From NCBI RefSeq assembly GCF_014206945.1, contig NZ_JACHON010000007.1:18851-82850 (forward strand): 64,000 nt of DNA, in the 5' to 3' direction. Below the pieces are notes generated by a model. That model saw nothing but the letters and a program-made list of their open reading frames with translations, was not told the DNA's origin and did not search any database. Numbering within the stretch: position 1 is the first letter of the stretch; every line of letters begins with the position of its first letter. The position numbers and the translations under genes were made by a program. Shown one piece after another: positions 47,155 through 55,715 of the stretch. This DNA is from Gracilibacillus halotolerans. GTDB lineage: Bacteria; Bacillota; Bacilli; Bacillales; Amphibacillaceae.

Positions 47155-47194
47155 GTAGAAACCGACCGATTCTAATGAATTGCTCGGTTTCTAC
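47155..47194 (+). repeat. Long hairpin element, copy 1
   Basis: GTAGAAACCGA and TCGGTTTCTAC form an 11-base perfect stem; CGATTC and GAATTG extend it inside. No T-run follows. It is related to the hairpin at 51366-51408 at the other side of the nat genes. It may act as a terminator for the acyltransferase gene. Tandem array C starts directly after it. Confidence 0.7.
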
Positions 47195-47196
47195 TG

Positions 47197-47440
47197 TCGG
47201 TAGATAGAGCGTATCGACGGTTCATAGAGCACCTGCGACGGTAGATAGAGCGTATCGACGGTTCACAGAGCACCATCGACGGTAGATAGAGCGTATCGAC
47301 GGTTCATAGAGTACCTGCGACGGTAGATAGGGCGTATCGACGGTTCATAGAGCACCATCGACGGTAGATAGAGCGTATCCACGGTTCATAGAGCACCTGC
47401 GACGGTAGATAGAGCGCCTGTGACAGTTGATAGACCAGCC
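47197..47440 (+). repeat. 41-bp tandem array C (about six units)
   Basis: Half-units CGACGGTAGATAGAGCGTAT (20) and CGACGGTTCATAGAGCACCT plus G (21) alternate with a 41-base period. Copies are very similar, with an alternation between ACCTGCG and ACCATCG that hints at an 82-base higher-order unit. It lies between convergent genes, just after a long hairpin. Confidence 0.88.
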
Positions 47441-47526
47441 TAATTAGTCACAGAGTTAATACACTTTTGTGCTAAACAAAATGAATAAAGACTTTTCTAA
47501 GACCTATCCACTAACAAAATAATTGT

Positions 47527-48486
47527 TCATTCTATAACAGCTGGTATTTTAATTTTGACGGTGAATTGTTCATCTTTATATGTAAAATCAAGAAAACCGT
47601 TATAAGATTTTATAATATCATGAATTATTTTTGTCCCTAAGCCTTCATGTTGTTCTCCCTTGGTTGTTACTCCAAAAGAATGGTAGAGCTGATCCAATAT
47701 CGAAGGTGGAATGGGTAGGGAACTGTTTCGGCATTCTAATATATACAAGCCACTTCTTTTCGTAAATTCAAGCGCTAAATTCGGTGTTTGTTCTCGCCCA
47801 TCTTTCCATTCTTCACAGGCATCAATCGCGTTAGAGAGTAAGTTTCCAATGAGCGACACCATATCTACATCTTTCATTGGTAGTGATGATATAGGAACAT
47901 CTAAATCGAAATAAGGAGACATGTTAAGATTTCTTGCTCTTCTGTACATATCATTCAGGATTCCGGCAATGACCCCTTTTTCCCCTTTAATGGATAAGTT
48001 GGTTTCTTCATATGTACCAACAAGCTCGTCTAAATACTGTTTCGCTTCTTCATAATCCTTTTTCTCTAGTGTGAAATGAAGAGCGGAAATATGTTTTAAA
48101 AAGTCATGCCGCTCACTACGTATAGTCTTAAATGTTTCATTGGCTTGCTCCTGTTCCTCCATTAACTTTCCAATCTGTTTTTTAACATTCTCCAAATCTT
48201 TCATCGTAAAAATACGATATAACTCGACTAAAATAAATAAGCAGAGCGGAATAACACTCGGCATACTGTTCCAATAATAAAGGGATAAAACAATTAGTTG
48301 ACCGATGTATAGTAAGCTATCCGTTCTACGATAATTATTTCTTAGTTGCTTTTGGAATAGGAAACCTACAACAAAAGCAATGATTAAACCAAATGCAATA
48401 TGTAAAGGTAAAGATACAAGTTGCTTTTGCATTAGCAAATGTACCGTTAACAGTAGAACAGGTAGGATGAAGGAAATATGCTTCAC
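47527..48486 (-). CDS. natK: NatK-like sensor histidine kinase
   Basis: A 319-residue GHKL kinase with about five to six membrane helices in the first ~100 residues, a coiled-coil linker, phospho-acceptor His in RSERHDFLKHI, and an ATPase domain (NLLSNAIDAC, GLGTKIIHDI). This AgrC/NatK class works with LytTR regulators. Start is GTG at 48486, 10 bases after AAAGGAG. It lies 15 bases downstream of natR and is divergent from the natAB genes it probably controls. Confidence 0.85.
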   Translation of the reverse strand: MKHISFILPVLLLTVHLLMQKQLVSLPLHIAFGLIIAFVVGFLFQKQLRNNYRRTDSLLYIGQLIVLSLYYWNSMPSVIPLCLFILVELYRIFTMKDLENVKKQIGKLMEEQEQANETFKTIRSERHDFLKHISALHFTLEKKDYEEAKQYLDELVGTYEETNLSIKGEKGVIAGILNDMYRRARNLNMSPYFDLDVPISSLPMKDVDMVSLIGNLLSNAIDACEEWKDGREQTPNLALEFTKRSGLYILECRNSSLPIPPSILDQLYHSFGVTTKGEQHEGLGTKIIHDIIKSYNGFLDFTYKDEQFTVKIKIPAVIE

Positions 48487-48501
48487 AAATACAACGCTCC
48501 T

Positions 48502-49200
48502 TTAAAAATAATACTCCTGCAAAAACTTCACTTTATCCTTTGTAATCATTGCTGTTTCCTCTATACCATCAAATGAAACGACATAGGAGTTTTTTGCGTA
48601 TAAAGAAAAGTTTTTAACGAAATGAATATTTATGATGAACGAACGATGAGAGCGAATAAAATCACGTTCACGCAATTCACCCTCCAGTTCATTTAATGTT
48701 AAATAAGAAGTAACGTGTTCATTTTTTGTATGAATGGTCGTTGAGCGCCCGGATCTTTCGATAAATATGATGTCTTTTTTCTGGATTATATGGATGTCAT
48801 TTTTTTGTTTCAAGTACAACCTTCCCGTAATCTCGGACGACTTATTTTTTTCTAGTAGTCGCTCGATTGATTGGATAAGTCGGTCCTTTTGATATGGTTT
48901 CATTATATAATCATGAACATTTAACTCAAATGCATGAACGGCATATCCGCTTGTCGCAGTAACAAAAATAACCGTAATACTAAGTGCGTGGGAGTGAATG
49001 ATGTCCGCTAATTCATAGCCTGACAAGTGCGGCATTTCAATATCTGCGATTAATACATCTATCGTCTCATTTTTAATTTGTTGATAGGCTTCTTCGGCAG
49101 AAGTAGTAGAGAAGACGATCTCAATTTCATTTATTGAAGAAATAATCGCATGCATTTTATCTAAATCTAGCTGTCTGTCATCTACTAGTCCAACTCTCAT
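48502..49200 (-). CDS. natR: NatR-like LytTR response regulator
   Basis: A 232-residue regulator: receiver domain (VDDRQLD, phospho-acceptor in VLIADIEMPHLSGYE, Lys in DYIMKPYQ) and a LytTR DNA-binding domain from about residue 135 (IIFIERSGRSTTIHTKNE, FIRSHRSFIINIHFVKNF). In B. subtilis NatR activates natAB, a sodium-extruding ABC transporter. Divergent from natA across a 221-base region with a two-site operator. Confidence 0.88.
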   Translation of the reverse strand: MRVGLVDDRQLDLDKMHAIISSINEIEIVFSTTSAEEAYQQIKNETIDVLIADIEMPHLSGYELADIIHSHALSITVIFVTATSGYAVHAFELNVHDYIMKPYQKDRLIQSIERLLEKNKSSEITGRLYLKQKNDIHIIQKKDIIFIERSGRSTTIHTKNEHVTSYLTLNELEGELRERDFIRSHRSFIINIHFVKNFSLYAKNSYVVSFDGIEETAMITKDKVKFLQEYYF

Positions 49201-49307
49201 TTTAAACCCGCCTTTTATGTAAATATAAAAAATCTAGCAAAGAATTCCTCAAGCTCTTTTTAGTCACACTCTTCACTATTTTACCATTAAATAAGTTGGT
49301 TTTGGCA

Positions 49308-49340
49308 TTTTCACGACATGAAACGGCCTTTTCACGACAT
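49308..49340 (+). promoter_or_regulatory. LytTR-type direct-repeat operator for natAB
   Basis: TTTTCACGACAT occurs twice, at 49308-49319 and 49329-49340, exactly 21 bases apart, the spacing used by LytTR dimers. The repeats end about 28 bases before a TACGAT -10 element (49369-49374) that has no good -35, as expected of an activator-dependent promoter for natAB. Confidence 0.8.
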
Positions 49341-49421
49341 AAGTGGAGAATATTTAGAGAGAATTCGGTACGATTACAGTAACAAATCACAAAAACACTC
49401 GTTGAGAGAGGGGTAAATGAA

Positions 49422-50174
49422 ATGATAGAAATGAAGGAAGTAACGAAACGATTTCAGGACAAAAAGAAATCTGTCACAGCGCTGAACCATGTTAGCTTTT
49501 CCATTTCAAAAGGAGAAACAGTAGGATTATTAGGAGAAAATGGAGCAGGAAAAACAACTTTATTACGAGCGATTGCTACTTTAATTTCGCCAGATGAAGG
49601 AACGATAGAAGTTAATGGAAGTGACACAGTTAAACAACCTGGTGAAATAAAAAAGAATATCGGAGTATTATTCGGTGGAGAAACAGGATTATATGAACGT
49701 CTTACAGCAAGAGAGAACCTGGAGTATTTTGCAGCATTATATGGTTTAAGTAAGCATGAGACAAAGGTGCGAATTGATGAGCTTTCTAAGATGTTTGGTA
49801 TGAAAGATTTTCTCAATCGTAAAGTGAATGGGTTTTCGAAAGGGATGAGACAAAAGGTAGCTATTTCTCGAACCATTATCCACAATCCTGAAATTATATT
49901 GTTTGACGAACCGACAACAGGCTTGGATATAACGTCCTCTAATGTGTTTCGTCAATTAGTCCATCAATTAAAGCAACAAGGGAAAACGATTGTGTTCTCG
50001 AGTCATATTATGGAGGAAGTTTCGATGCTTTGTGACTCTGTAGCTATGATTCATAAAGGAGAACTCGTTTATAACGGTATGTTGGAAGATTTATATAAAG
50101 AAGAACAGAGTGAAGATTTAAATTACATTTTTATGAGCAAATTAGTGAGGGGGAATGGTGAATATGCTTCGTAA
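49422..50174 (+). CDS. natA: NatA, ABC transporter ATPase
   Basis: A 250-residue ABC ATPase with Walker A GENGAGKTT, signature FSKGMRQKV, Walker B IILFDEPTTGLD and switch His (SSHIMEE). With NatB it forms a Na+ efflux pump related to bacterial drug exporters. GAGAGGGG precedes the ATG by about 6 bases. It overlaps natB by 11 bases. Confidence 0.9.
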   Translation: MIEMKEVTKRFQDKKKSVTALNHVSFSISKGETVGLLGENGAGKTTLLRAIATLISPDEGTIEVNGSDTVKQPGEIKKNIGVLFGGETGLYERLTARENLEYFAALYGLSKHETKVRIDELSKMFGMKDFLNRKVNGFSKGMRQKVAISRTIIHNPEIILFDEPTTGLDITSSNVFRQLVHQLKQQGKTIVFSSHIMEEVSMLCDSVAMIHKGELVYNGMLEDLYKEEQSEDLNYIFMSKLVRGNGEYAS

Positions 50175-51324
50175 AATATACTGGAAAGAAATGAAGGATT
50201 CCTTCCGAGATAGTAGAACGTTATTGTTGACCGTATTATTACCAATTATTATGATGACAGGTTTAGTCTTTTTCTATGAAATGTTAATGACTGATTCAAC
50301 GGAAGGGGAGACGTATCGTTTAGCGATTTCAGATACCGCATCCGAAGAGCAAAAATTGATCTTTTCTCCTATAGAAAATATTGAACTCATCGAAACAGAT
50401 GATGTAAAGCAAAAAGTGGAAGAAGGTAAAGCACAAGCCGCAATAGTGTTTGAAGACAATTTTTCCGAGAATATTGCATCACAACAACATACAACGATAA
50501 CCGTATATGGGGACTCATTTAGTAAAAAATCATCTGAATTGATGCAGTTAGTTGAAGTAGCTTTAGTAACAATGGAAAGTAATATCGTGAAGGAGCGTTT
50601 ATTAGCAGAAGGTATTGCGGATAGTATGGTTGAGCCGTTCCACTTACAATATGAAGAGATAGCAGAGGATGAGGGCGCAGCCAAAATGTTAGCATTCTTA
50701 ATACCGATGATATTAATTTTGGCAATTGGTATCGGAGCTAGTCCAGCAGCATCGGATATGTTTGCAGGGGAAAAAGAGAGAAAAACAATGGAGTCTTTGC
50801 TTATGACACCAGTAAATCGCACTACTATGCTGGTCTCTAAAGGATTGACGATTACTAGCATTGGGCTATTTATCGGATTACTCACGCTCATAGTTGTGAC
50901 AGTTGAGATATATTTCTTTACCGAGCAATTACGAGCCGCTTTAGAAGCAATTAATGGAATTGGAACTGTGATTGGAATATCTGTTGGTATTGTCATTATT
51001 TATTCAGTGTTTACCGCGTCCATCTTGATGATTACGAGTATTATTGCGAAAACAGTGAAAGAAGCACAAAGCTATGTAACGCCGATTTTGTTATTAGGGA
51101 TGTTTCCTGCAATGTTTATGACAATGATCGGGGTAAACGAATTGAATATGTTTCACTTCTCCATCCCAATTTTAAATATGTTTTCAATAATTAAGGAACT
51201 TTTTGCTGGAATTATTGATTATAAACACATCGCACTCTTTGTAATGACCAACCTAATTGTAGCTATTGTATTGTTTGTTATCTCACGAATGTTGTTCTTA
51301 AAAGATAAATGGGTTATGAGTTAA
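50164..51324 (+). CDS. natB: NatB, ABC transporter permease
   Basis: A 386-residue ABC-2 permease: one N-terminal helix (about 20-40), a large extracytoplasmic domain (about 41-175), then five membrane helices at the C-terminal half, with the ABC-2 segment EKERKTMESLLMTPVNR. ATG at 50164 is 10 bases after GAGGGGG; an ATG at 50155 is too close to that site. Partner of natA; the last gene of the unit. Confidence 0.88.
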   Translation: MLRKIYWKEMKDSFRDSRTLLLTVLLPIIMMTGLVFFYEMLMTDSTEGETYRLAISDTASEEQKLIFSPIENIELIETDDVKQKVEEGKAQAAIVFEDNFSENIASQQHTTITVYGDSFSKKSSELMQLVEVALVTMESNIVKERLLAEGIADSMVEPFHLQYEEIAEDEGAAKMLAFLIPMILILAIGIGASPAASDMFAGEKERKTMESLLMTPVNRTTMLVSKGLTITSIGLFIGLLTLIVVTVEIYFFTEQLRAALEAINGIGTVIGISVGIVIIYSVFTASILMITSIIAKTVKEAQSYVTPILLLGMFPAMFMTMIGVNELNMFHFSIPILNMFSIIKELFAGIIDYKHIALFVMTNLIVAIVLFVISRMLFLKDKWVMS

Positions 51325-51365
51325 ATCACTTATATAGGAGGACGGGACTGAAGTATTTTATCATA

Positions 51366-51413
51366 GTAGACACCGAACGAATTGTTAGAATTCATTCGGT
51401 ATCTACGCTTTTT
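51366..51413 (+). terminator. Terminator of natAB (hairpin element, copy 2)
   Basis: GTAGACACCGAACGAATT pairs with AATTCATTCGGTATCTAC with a few mismatches; a T-run follows (CTTTTTT). Its reverse complement resembles the hairpin at 47155-47194, including GTAGA, ACCGA and GAATT blocks. Confidence 0.8.
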
Positions 51414-51429
51414 TATAATTACTTCGCTA

Positions 51430-51528
51430 AAACACTTCGCTTTCCGCAGGCAACGCTTCAACTAATTTCATAAGTTTTTTGAAAACTTATGAAATGGATT
51501 TTCAGCTGTTGCTTTCCTGCAGGAGTCT
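51430..51528 (-). repeat. Palindromic repeat element, copy 1 (inverted)
   Basis: On the minus strand it reads GACTCCTGCAGGAAAGCAAC, AGCTGAAAATCC, a hairpin (CATAAGTTTTCAAAAAACTTATG), then AATTAGTTGAAGCG and TTGCCTGCGGAAAGCGAAGT. It matches copy 2 (52206-52305) almost throughout but lies in the opposite orientation. About 100 bases, with no coding potential. Confidence 0.85.
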
Positions 51529-51594
51529 ACGTGTTTTTGCTGCGTAATTTATATCTCATTTTTTAATTGTTCGCGTTTAATATTGTTATGTCCA

Positions 51595-52028
51595 GAATAG
51601 TTTAGCATACAATATGGAATTGTAAGTACCATATCGTCTTTGCACCAAAGTACAGGAGACAAATAATATATGGGAAATATAAGAGAAGTTATAAAAGATT
51701 TATGCGAACGCAAAGCACTATACATTAGGTAAACGCATGTAGGAATCATATACACATGTTAGAGAGTATCCCACCGAAATTAAGCGTATACCAATTTATG
51801 GGATATTTAAAAAGGAAAAGTAGTTTGATGATATTTAATCACCACGCCAATCTTAATTATAAATACGGAAATCGCAAGTTTTGATTCCAGGGTTTCTACG
51901 TAGACACAGTGGGTAGAAATAGAATGAAAATACAGGATCATATTAGGAAGCAGCTCAAAGAAGATTACATGACGGACCAATTAACGATATTCGAAGAGTT
52001 TGATCCGTTTACAGGGAAAAAACAATAA
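51595..52028 (+). pseudogene. tnpA: Decayed IS200/IS605-family tnpA
   Basis: Pieced across frames, the segment encodes a whole Y1 transposase: WNCKYHIVFAPKYRRQIIYG, then (shifted) IREVIKDLCERK, NHIHMLESIPPK with the HUH metal motif (51747-51755), YLKRKSSLMIFNHHANLNYK, YGNRKF, then a TGA where Trp is expected, GFYVDTVGRN and finally DQLTIFEEFDPFTGKKQ. It has at least two frameshifts and one in-frame stop, so no active TnpA is made. No tnpB is present. Two palindromic repeats lie on either side in inverted orientation. Confidence 0.88.
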
Positions 52029-52205
52029 ACAATAAGGGATTCTTTTAGAATCATTGAGTGAATGTGGTAACCTTTCGGTGGTCCTTTCAGGACGAGGCCA
52101 GTAAAATAGGCTTTCAGCCGCAGAGAGAAGAGGCCGAGCACAAAAAATAGCACGAAAGTCCAACCAAATCATGGAGATGATATAAATAGCCAAGTCAAAA
52201 TACAA

Positions 52206-52305
52206 GACTCCTGCAGGAAAAGCAACAGCCGAAAATCCATTACAAAAGTTTTTATATAACTTTTGTAATTAGTTGAGGCGTTGCCTGCGGAAAGCGAAGT
52301 ATTTT
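52206..52305 (+). repeat. Palindromic repeat element, copy 2
   Basis: GACTCCTGCAGGAAAAGCAA, CAGCCGAAAATCC, a hairpin whose arms are TTACAAAAGTT and AACTTTTGTAA, then TTAGTTGAGGCG and TTGCCTGCGGAAAGCGAAGT. The outer blocks match copy 1; the hairpin arms differ but stay paired (compensatory changes). Confidence 0.85.
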
Positions 52306-52380
52306 GATTTGGCATTAGTATAACATTCGGATTTTGTATTATGAAAATTACTTCTGTCCCAGTCTGGTTTGCTTATATCC

Positions 52381-53238
52381 TTATATATATTTTTCTAAAA
52401 TACGATCTACGGATGGTCCATATGTTTCTCCGAATAAATTAAGATGTACCAATAAATAAAACAATTGGTAAATAGGTTTCCTATCCTCATAATCATCGGG
52501 TAGAGGTAGAATCTCTTGATAAGCGTCGTAAAACTCTCTAGGAAATCCGCCAAATAATTCTGTCATTGCCAACTCAAAAACGTTGTCACCATATACGATA
52601 GAAGGGTCAATTAAGTAAGGAGTTCCACTTGGTCCAGCCATCCAATTGCCAGCCCATAAATCCCCGTGTAATAAAGAAACTTTAGGATTCGATGGTATGT
52701 ATTTCTCTATATGTTCCATAACATATTCTAAATTCCGCAGTCGTTTCCCGGAAATATATCCTCTTCTTTTTCCTAACTCTAGTTGAGGAAGAAGTCGTTT
52801 TTCTCGATAGTAATCTGTCCAGTTTTCATACCAAGCATTTTCTTGTGTTAGTGTTCCAACGAAACTAGTAAAATCTAATCCATAATACGGTTGGCTTTTC
52901 GCTACATGCATCTTAGCAAGCTGTGAGCCAAGAATTTCACCAGTTTGCTCAGTTCTCTCTCCTTCAATCCACTCCATTATAAAATACATTGTATCGGTCG
53001 AATCCGTATCAAAATAATAGACTTTAGGGACATTGATTGTATCGGTTTGGCGTATCGTTTGTAGTCCACGAGCTTCAACTTCAAAAAAAGATGGATGAAC
53101 ATTTTGATTAGACTTAACAAAGTATTCCTGTTCATTTGTGCGGACATAGAAACTGTTGTTAATATCGCCGCCAACTACTGGTCGTTGTTCGATAATAGGA
53201 TTATCATCGCCAATTTTCTTTAATCTATCCTTAATCAA
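52381..53238 (-). CDS. Fructosamine kinase family protein
   Basis: A 285-residue protein kinase-like enzyme of the fructosamine/ketosamine 3-kinase family, which phosphorylates sugars linked to amines as a repair of glycated protein. Visible are GGDINNSFYV (nucleotide loop), FVKSN (Lys), catalytic loop LLHGDLWAGNWM and metal Asp in YLIDPSIVYGDN. Divergent from the transporter gene at 53.4 kb. Single gene. Confidence 0.88.
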   Translation of the reverse strand: MIKDRLKKIGDDNPIIEQRPVVGGDINNSFYVRTNEQEYFVKSNQNVHPSFFEVEARGLQTIRQTDTINVPKVYYFDTDSTDTMYFIMEWIEGERTEQTGEILGSQLAKMHVAKSQPYYGLDFTSFVGTLTQENAWYENWTDYYREKRLLPQLELGKRRGYISGKRLRNLEYVMEHIEKYIPSNPKVSLLHGDLWAGNWMAGPSGTPYLIDPSIVYGDNVFELAMTELFGGFPREFYDAYQEILPLPDDYEDRKPIYQLFYLLVHLNLFGETYGPSVDRILEKYI

Positions 53239-53416
53239 GATTACGACTCTCCTTTTTTGAAAGTTATCCTCATATACTTACATAATAATCCACCCTCATA
53301 TGCCTAGCAAACAGAGAGGATATCGTGTAAACTAAGAAAAGCCAAAATAGTGACATGAAGTGTATTAGTTATATAGATTTGTTGTACGCAGATTGTAAGG
53401 TTTGAGAGGTGTAAAG

Positions 53417-54754
53417 ATGGAAAGAGAAAATTGGGCTTCTCGTTTAGGTTTTATGCTTGCGGCGATGGGTTCAGCGGTAGGATTAGGGAATATATGGCGT
53501 TTTTCCTACGTTGCAGGTGAAAACGGTGGTGGAGCATTTCTTATTATTTATATTTTAAGTGTGTTTATTATAGGTGTGCCTCTTTTATTGGCAGAGGTAA
53601 GCATTGGTCGTAAAGCGCAACAAGATATCGTTGGTTCTTATCAAAAACTAGCTCCTAAGAAGCCATGGTTTTTGGCGGGTTACATAGGTGTTCTTAGTTC
53701 GATGCTTATTCTGAGCTTCTATAGTGTAGTTGCAGGATGGGCGCTTTATTATTTATGGGGTTATACGTCTGGTTTTTTAAATCAAATGCCAGCAGAAGGG
53801 TATGGGGCTGCCTTTAGTGAATATACTACTGGAGATTTTCAACCATTGTTCTGGCATGCGCTCTTTTTAACCTTAACGATGCTGATAGTTCTAGCAGGTG
53901 TTAAAAAGGGGATCGAACTAGCGAATAAAATTTTAATGCCATTATTAGCTATCCTTATGATTGGCCTAGCAATTTATAGCTTAACATTACCAGGTGCTAA
54001 AGCGGGAGTGGAATTTTTATTTAAGCCAGATTGGTCGGTGTTAAAAGATCCAACCGTAATCATCGCAGCTATGGGTCAGGCGTTCTTTTCGCTTAGCTTA
54101 GGTGTAGGAACAATGATGACGTACGGTAGTTATTTATCAAAGGATCATAAGCTCCCAAGTGCAACAGTAGGAATTTCAATTATGGATACAACGTTTGCGA
54201 TTATATCAGGTGTAGTTATCTTTCCTGCAGTATTCGCGTTTGGCATAGATCCTAGTTCTGGACCTGAGCTTGTATTTATTACGTTACCAGAAATTTTTTA
54301 TCAAATGGATTTCGGAGCCATTATTGGATTTATCTTTTTTGCCGCTTTAAGTATGGCAGCTGTTACATCGTCTATATCCTTAATGGAAGTACCTGTTGCT
54401 TACTTAATGAGAGCGAGAAAGATGTCCAGAAAGGCCGCTTCATTTTTAATTGGAATTATCATTTTCTTTTCAGGAATGGCTGTGTCATTAGGATTGGGGA
54501 GATGGAGTCATATTACTCCAATTGGCGACTTAAATATCTTTGATTCGATGGACTATTTAAGTTCTAATATATTTTTACCGATTGGAGGATTAGTGATGGC
54601 GCTCTTTATGGGGTGGCATTACAAGAAGAAAGATGCACTCTCCTCCACAGATTTCACAAATTCACGCATCGGTAACGTATGGTATCTATTAGTGAAATTC
54701 ATCGCGCCTATCCTTATCGTAATTATTTTCCTTAACGCATTAGGCATTGTATAA
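53417..54754 (+). CDS. Sodium-dependent transporter (NSS/SNF family)
   Basis: A 445-residue neurotransmitter:sodium symporter family protein with eleven to twelve helices, LeuT fold. Family start WASRLGFMLAAMGSAVGLGN (the unwound helix 1 site), GENGGGAFL and, in helix 6, GQAFFSLSLGVGTMMTYGSY. B. subtilis YocR/YhdH are relatives; amino acids are likely substrates. ATG at 53417 follows GAGAGGTG by 5 bases; a TTG 15 bases earlier contains that site. Confidence 0.9.
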   Translation: MERENWASRLGFMLAAMGSAVGLGNIWRFSYVAGENGGGAFLIIYILSVFIIGVPLLLAEVSIGRKAQQDIVGSYQKLAPKKPWFLAGYIGVLSSMLILSFYSVVAGWALYYLWGYTSGFLNQMPAEGYGAAFSEYTTGDFQPLFWHALFLTLTMLIVLAGVKKGIELANKILMPLLAILMIGLAIYSLTLPGAKAGVEFLFKPDWSVLKDPTVIIAAMGQAFFSLSLGVGTMMTYGSYLSKDHKLPSATVGISIMDTTFAIISGVVIFPAVFAFGIDPSSGPELVFITLPEIFYQMDFGAIIGFIFFAALSMAAVTSSISLMEVPVAYLMRARKMSRKAASFLIGIIIFFSGMAVSLGLGRWSHITPIGDLNIFDSMDYLSSNIFLPIGGLVMALFMGWHYKKKDALSSTDFTNSRIGNVWYLLVKFIAPILIVIIFLNALGIV

Positions 54755-54777
54755 TTGGAGCAAAGGGGACGATAAAT

Positions 54778-55047
54778 ATGGCAATATCGAACGAAAAGAT
54801 ATTTCAACAAATTCAAAAAGAATGCGAACGTGCTTTACTTAATGAAGGAAACGCAAGAGAACACGCACGTGCCATTCAAGCATTAACAAATCTACTCTTA
54901 GAGGAAAATGTAGAATCTAATGAGACCAATATTAGTCCTAAAGAATGGGAAAGCATGGTTGGAACAAACACTAATTCCCCATCTCAACTTATAGAAAAGC
55001 GATTAAAAGAAAAAGACGGCAATGGGGACGATATTTTCGATTTTTAA
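54778..55047 (+). CDS. ywdI: YwdI family protein (DUF5327)
   Basis: An 89-residue soluble helical protein (KIFQQIQKECERALLNEGNA) with an acidic tail ending DDIFDF, matching the YwdI/DUF5327 family, function unknown. It lies 23 bases after the transporter gene and 19 bases before ywdK, and leads the ywdI-ywdK-gerQ order known from B. subtilis. Confidence 0.82.
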   Translation: MAISNEKIFQQIQKECERALLNEGNAREHARAIQALTNLLLEENVESNETNISPKEWESMVGTNTNSPSQLIEKRLKEKDGNGDDIFDF

Positions 55048-55066
55048 TAGGGAGGAATAAGCTACG

Positions 55067-55435
55067 ATGAAGGTATTCTTGTTATTAGCAGCGATTAATG
55101 GTTTTCTAGCGGTAGCTTTAGGAGCATTCGGAGCACACGGATTGGAAAATAGACTTTCGGAGAAGATGCTCAATACGTGGGAAAAAGCAGTAACCTATCA
55201 AATGTTTCATGTCGGAGCTTTGCTTGCAACAAGTCTAGCGATGATGAAAATTACAGCGACAAGCTTGTCTGTAGCAGGCTGGTTTTTCTTAGCGGGTATT
55301 ATTATTTTCTCTGGTAGCTTATATTTATATTCCACTACCAATGTTAAGACTTTTGCAATGATCACTCCAATCGGTGGATTTTGTTTTTTAATTGGTTGGG
55401 TATTATTCGGATATGCGATAGTAAAATTTCTGTAA
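55067..55435 (+). CDS. ywdK: DUF423 family membrane protein YwdK
   Basis: A 122-residue protein with four membrane helices of the DUF423 family; it has the family motif GAFGAHGLENRL near the N-terminus. Function unknown. Co-transcribed with ywdI (19-base gap, GGGAGG site). Confidence 0.88.
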   Translation: MKVFLLLAAINGFLAVALGAFGAHGLENRLSEKMLNTWEKAVTYQMFHVGALLATSLAMMKITATSLSVAGWFFLAGIIIFSGSLYLYSTTNVKTFAMITPIGGFCFLIGWVLFGYAIVKFL

Positions 55436-55439
55436 ATAT

Positions 55440-55470
55440 AAAACCTGCTGGGTTATCCAGCAGGTTTTAT
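55440..55470. terminator. Bidirectional terminator after ywdK
   Basis: AAAACCTGCTGG and CCAGCAGGTTTT form a 12-base perfect stem with a five-base loop; A and T tracts let it act both ways. It overlaps the 3' end of the convergent small gene. Confidence 0.85.
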
Positions 55471-55707
55471 TAAGTAGAATAATAAAGGTATGCTAACAAG
55501 AAGAGCAATTCCTCTTAGTAGCTGCTGATAGGAATAAAAGGTCCTCGATTCTTTCAAAGCTTCTAAGAGAAATAAACCACTCAGTCCTGTTAAAGAGAAA
55601 AGGAAAAGACTTATAGATGCCAATCGCCAAGAAAAAAATAAGAGTGCAATTGTTATAATGAATAATGAAGAAAAATAGTCAGATAGACTGGCTTTATTAC
55701 GCATCAA
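55453..55707 (-). CDS. Small membrane protein downstream of gerQ
   Basis: An 84-residue protein with about three hydrophobic segments and a basic N-terminus. It starts 8 bases after gerQ, so the two are co-transcribed. Its 3' end runs into the terminator stem (PAG* encoded there). Possibly a divergent counterpart of B. subtilis YwdJ; weak support. Confidence 0.6.
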   Translation of the reverse strand: MMRNKASLSDYFSSLFIITIALLFFSWRLASISLFLFSLTGLSGLFLLEALKESRTFYSYQQLLRGIALLVSIPLLFYLIKPAG

Positions 55708-55715
55708 AATTTCTC

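Noticed and set aside
49454..49885. 143-codon antisense frame in natA
   Set aside because: Mirror of the ABC ATPase coding sequence, no ribosome binding site.
50274..50996. 240-codon antisense frame in natB
   Set aside because: It is the reverse of a well-supported ABC permease, has Ser/Ile-rich low-complexity composition and no ribosome binding site.
51425..52318. Intact composite transposon
   Set aside because: The only transposase reading is broken by frameshifts and a stop, no target duplication is visible, and the flanking repeats lack genes.
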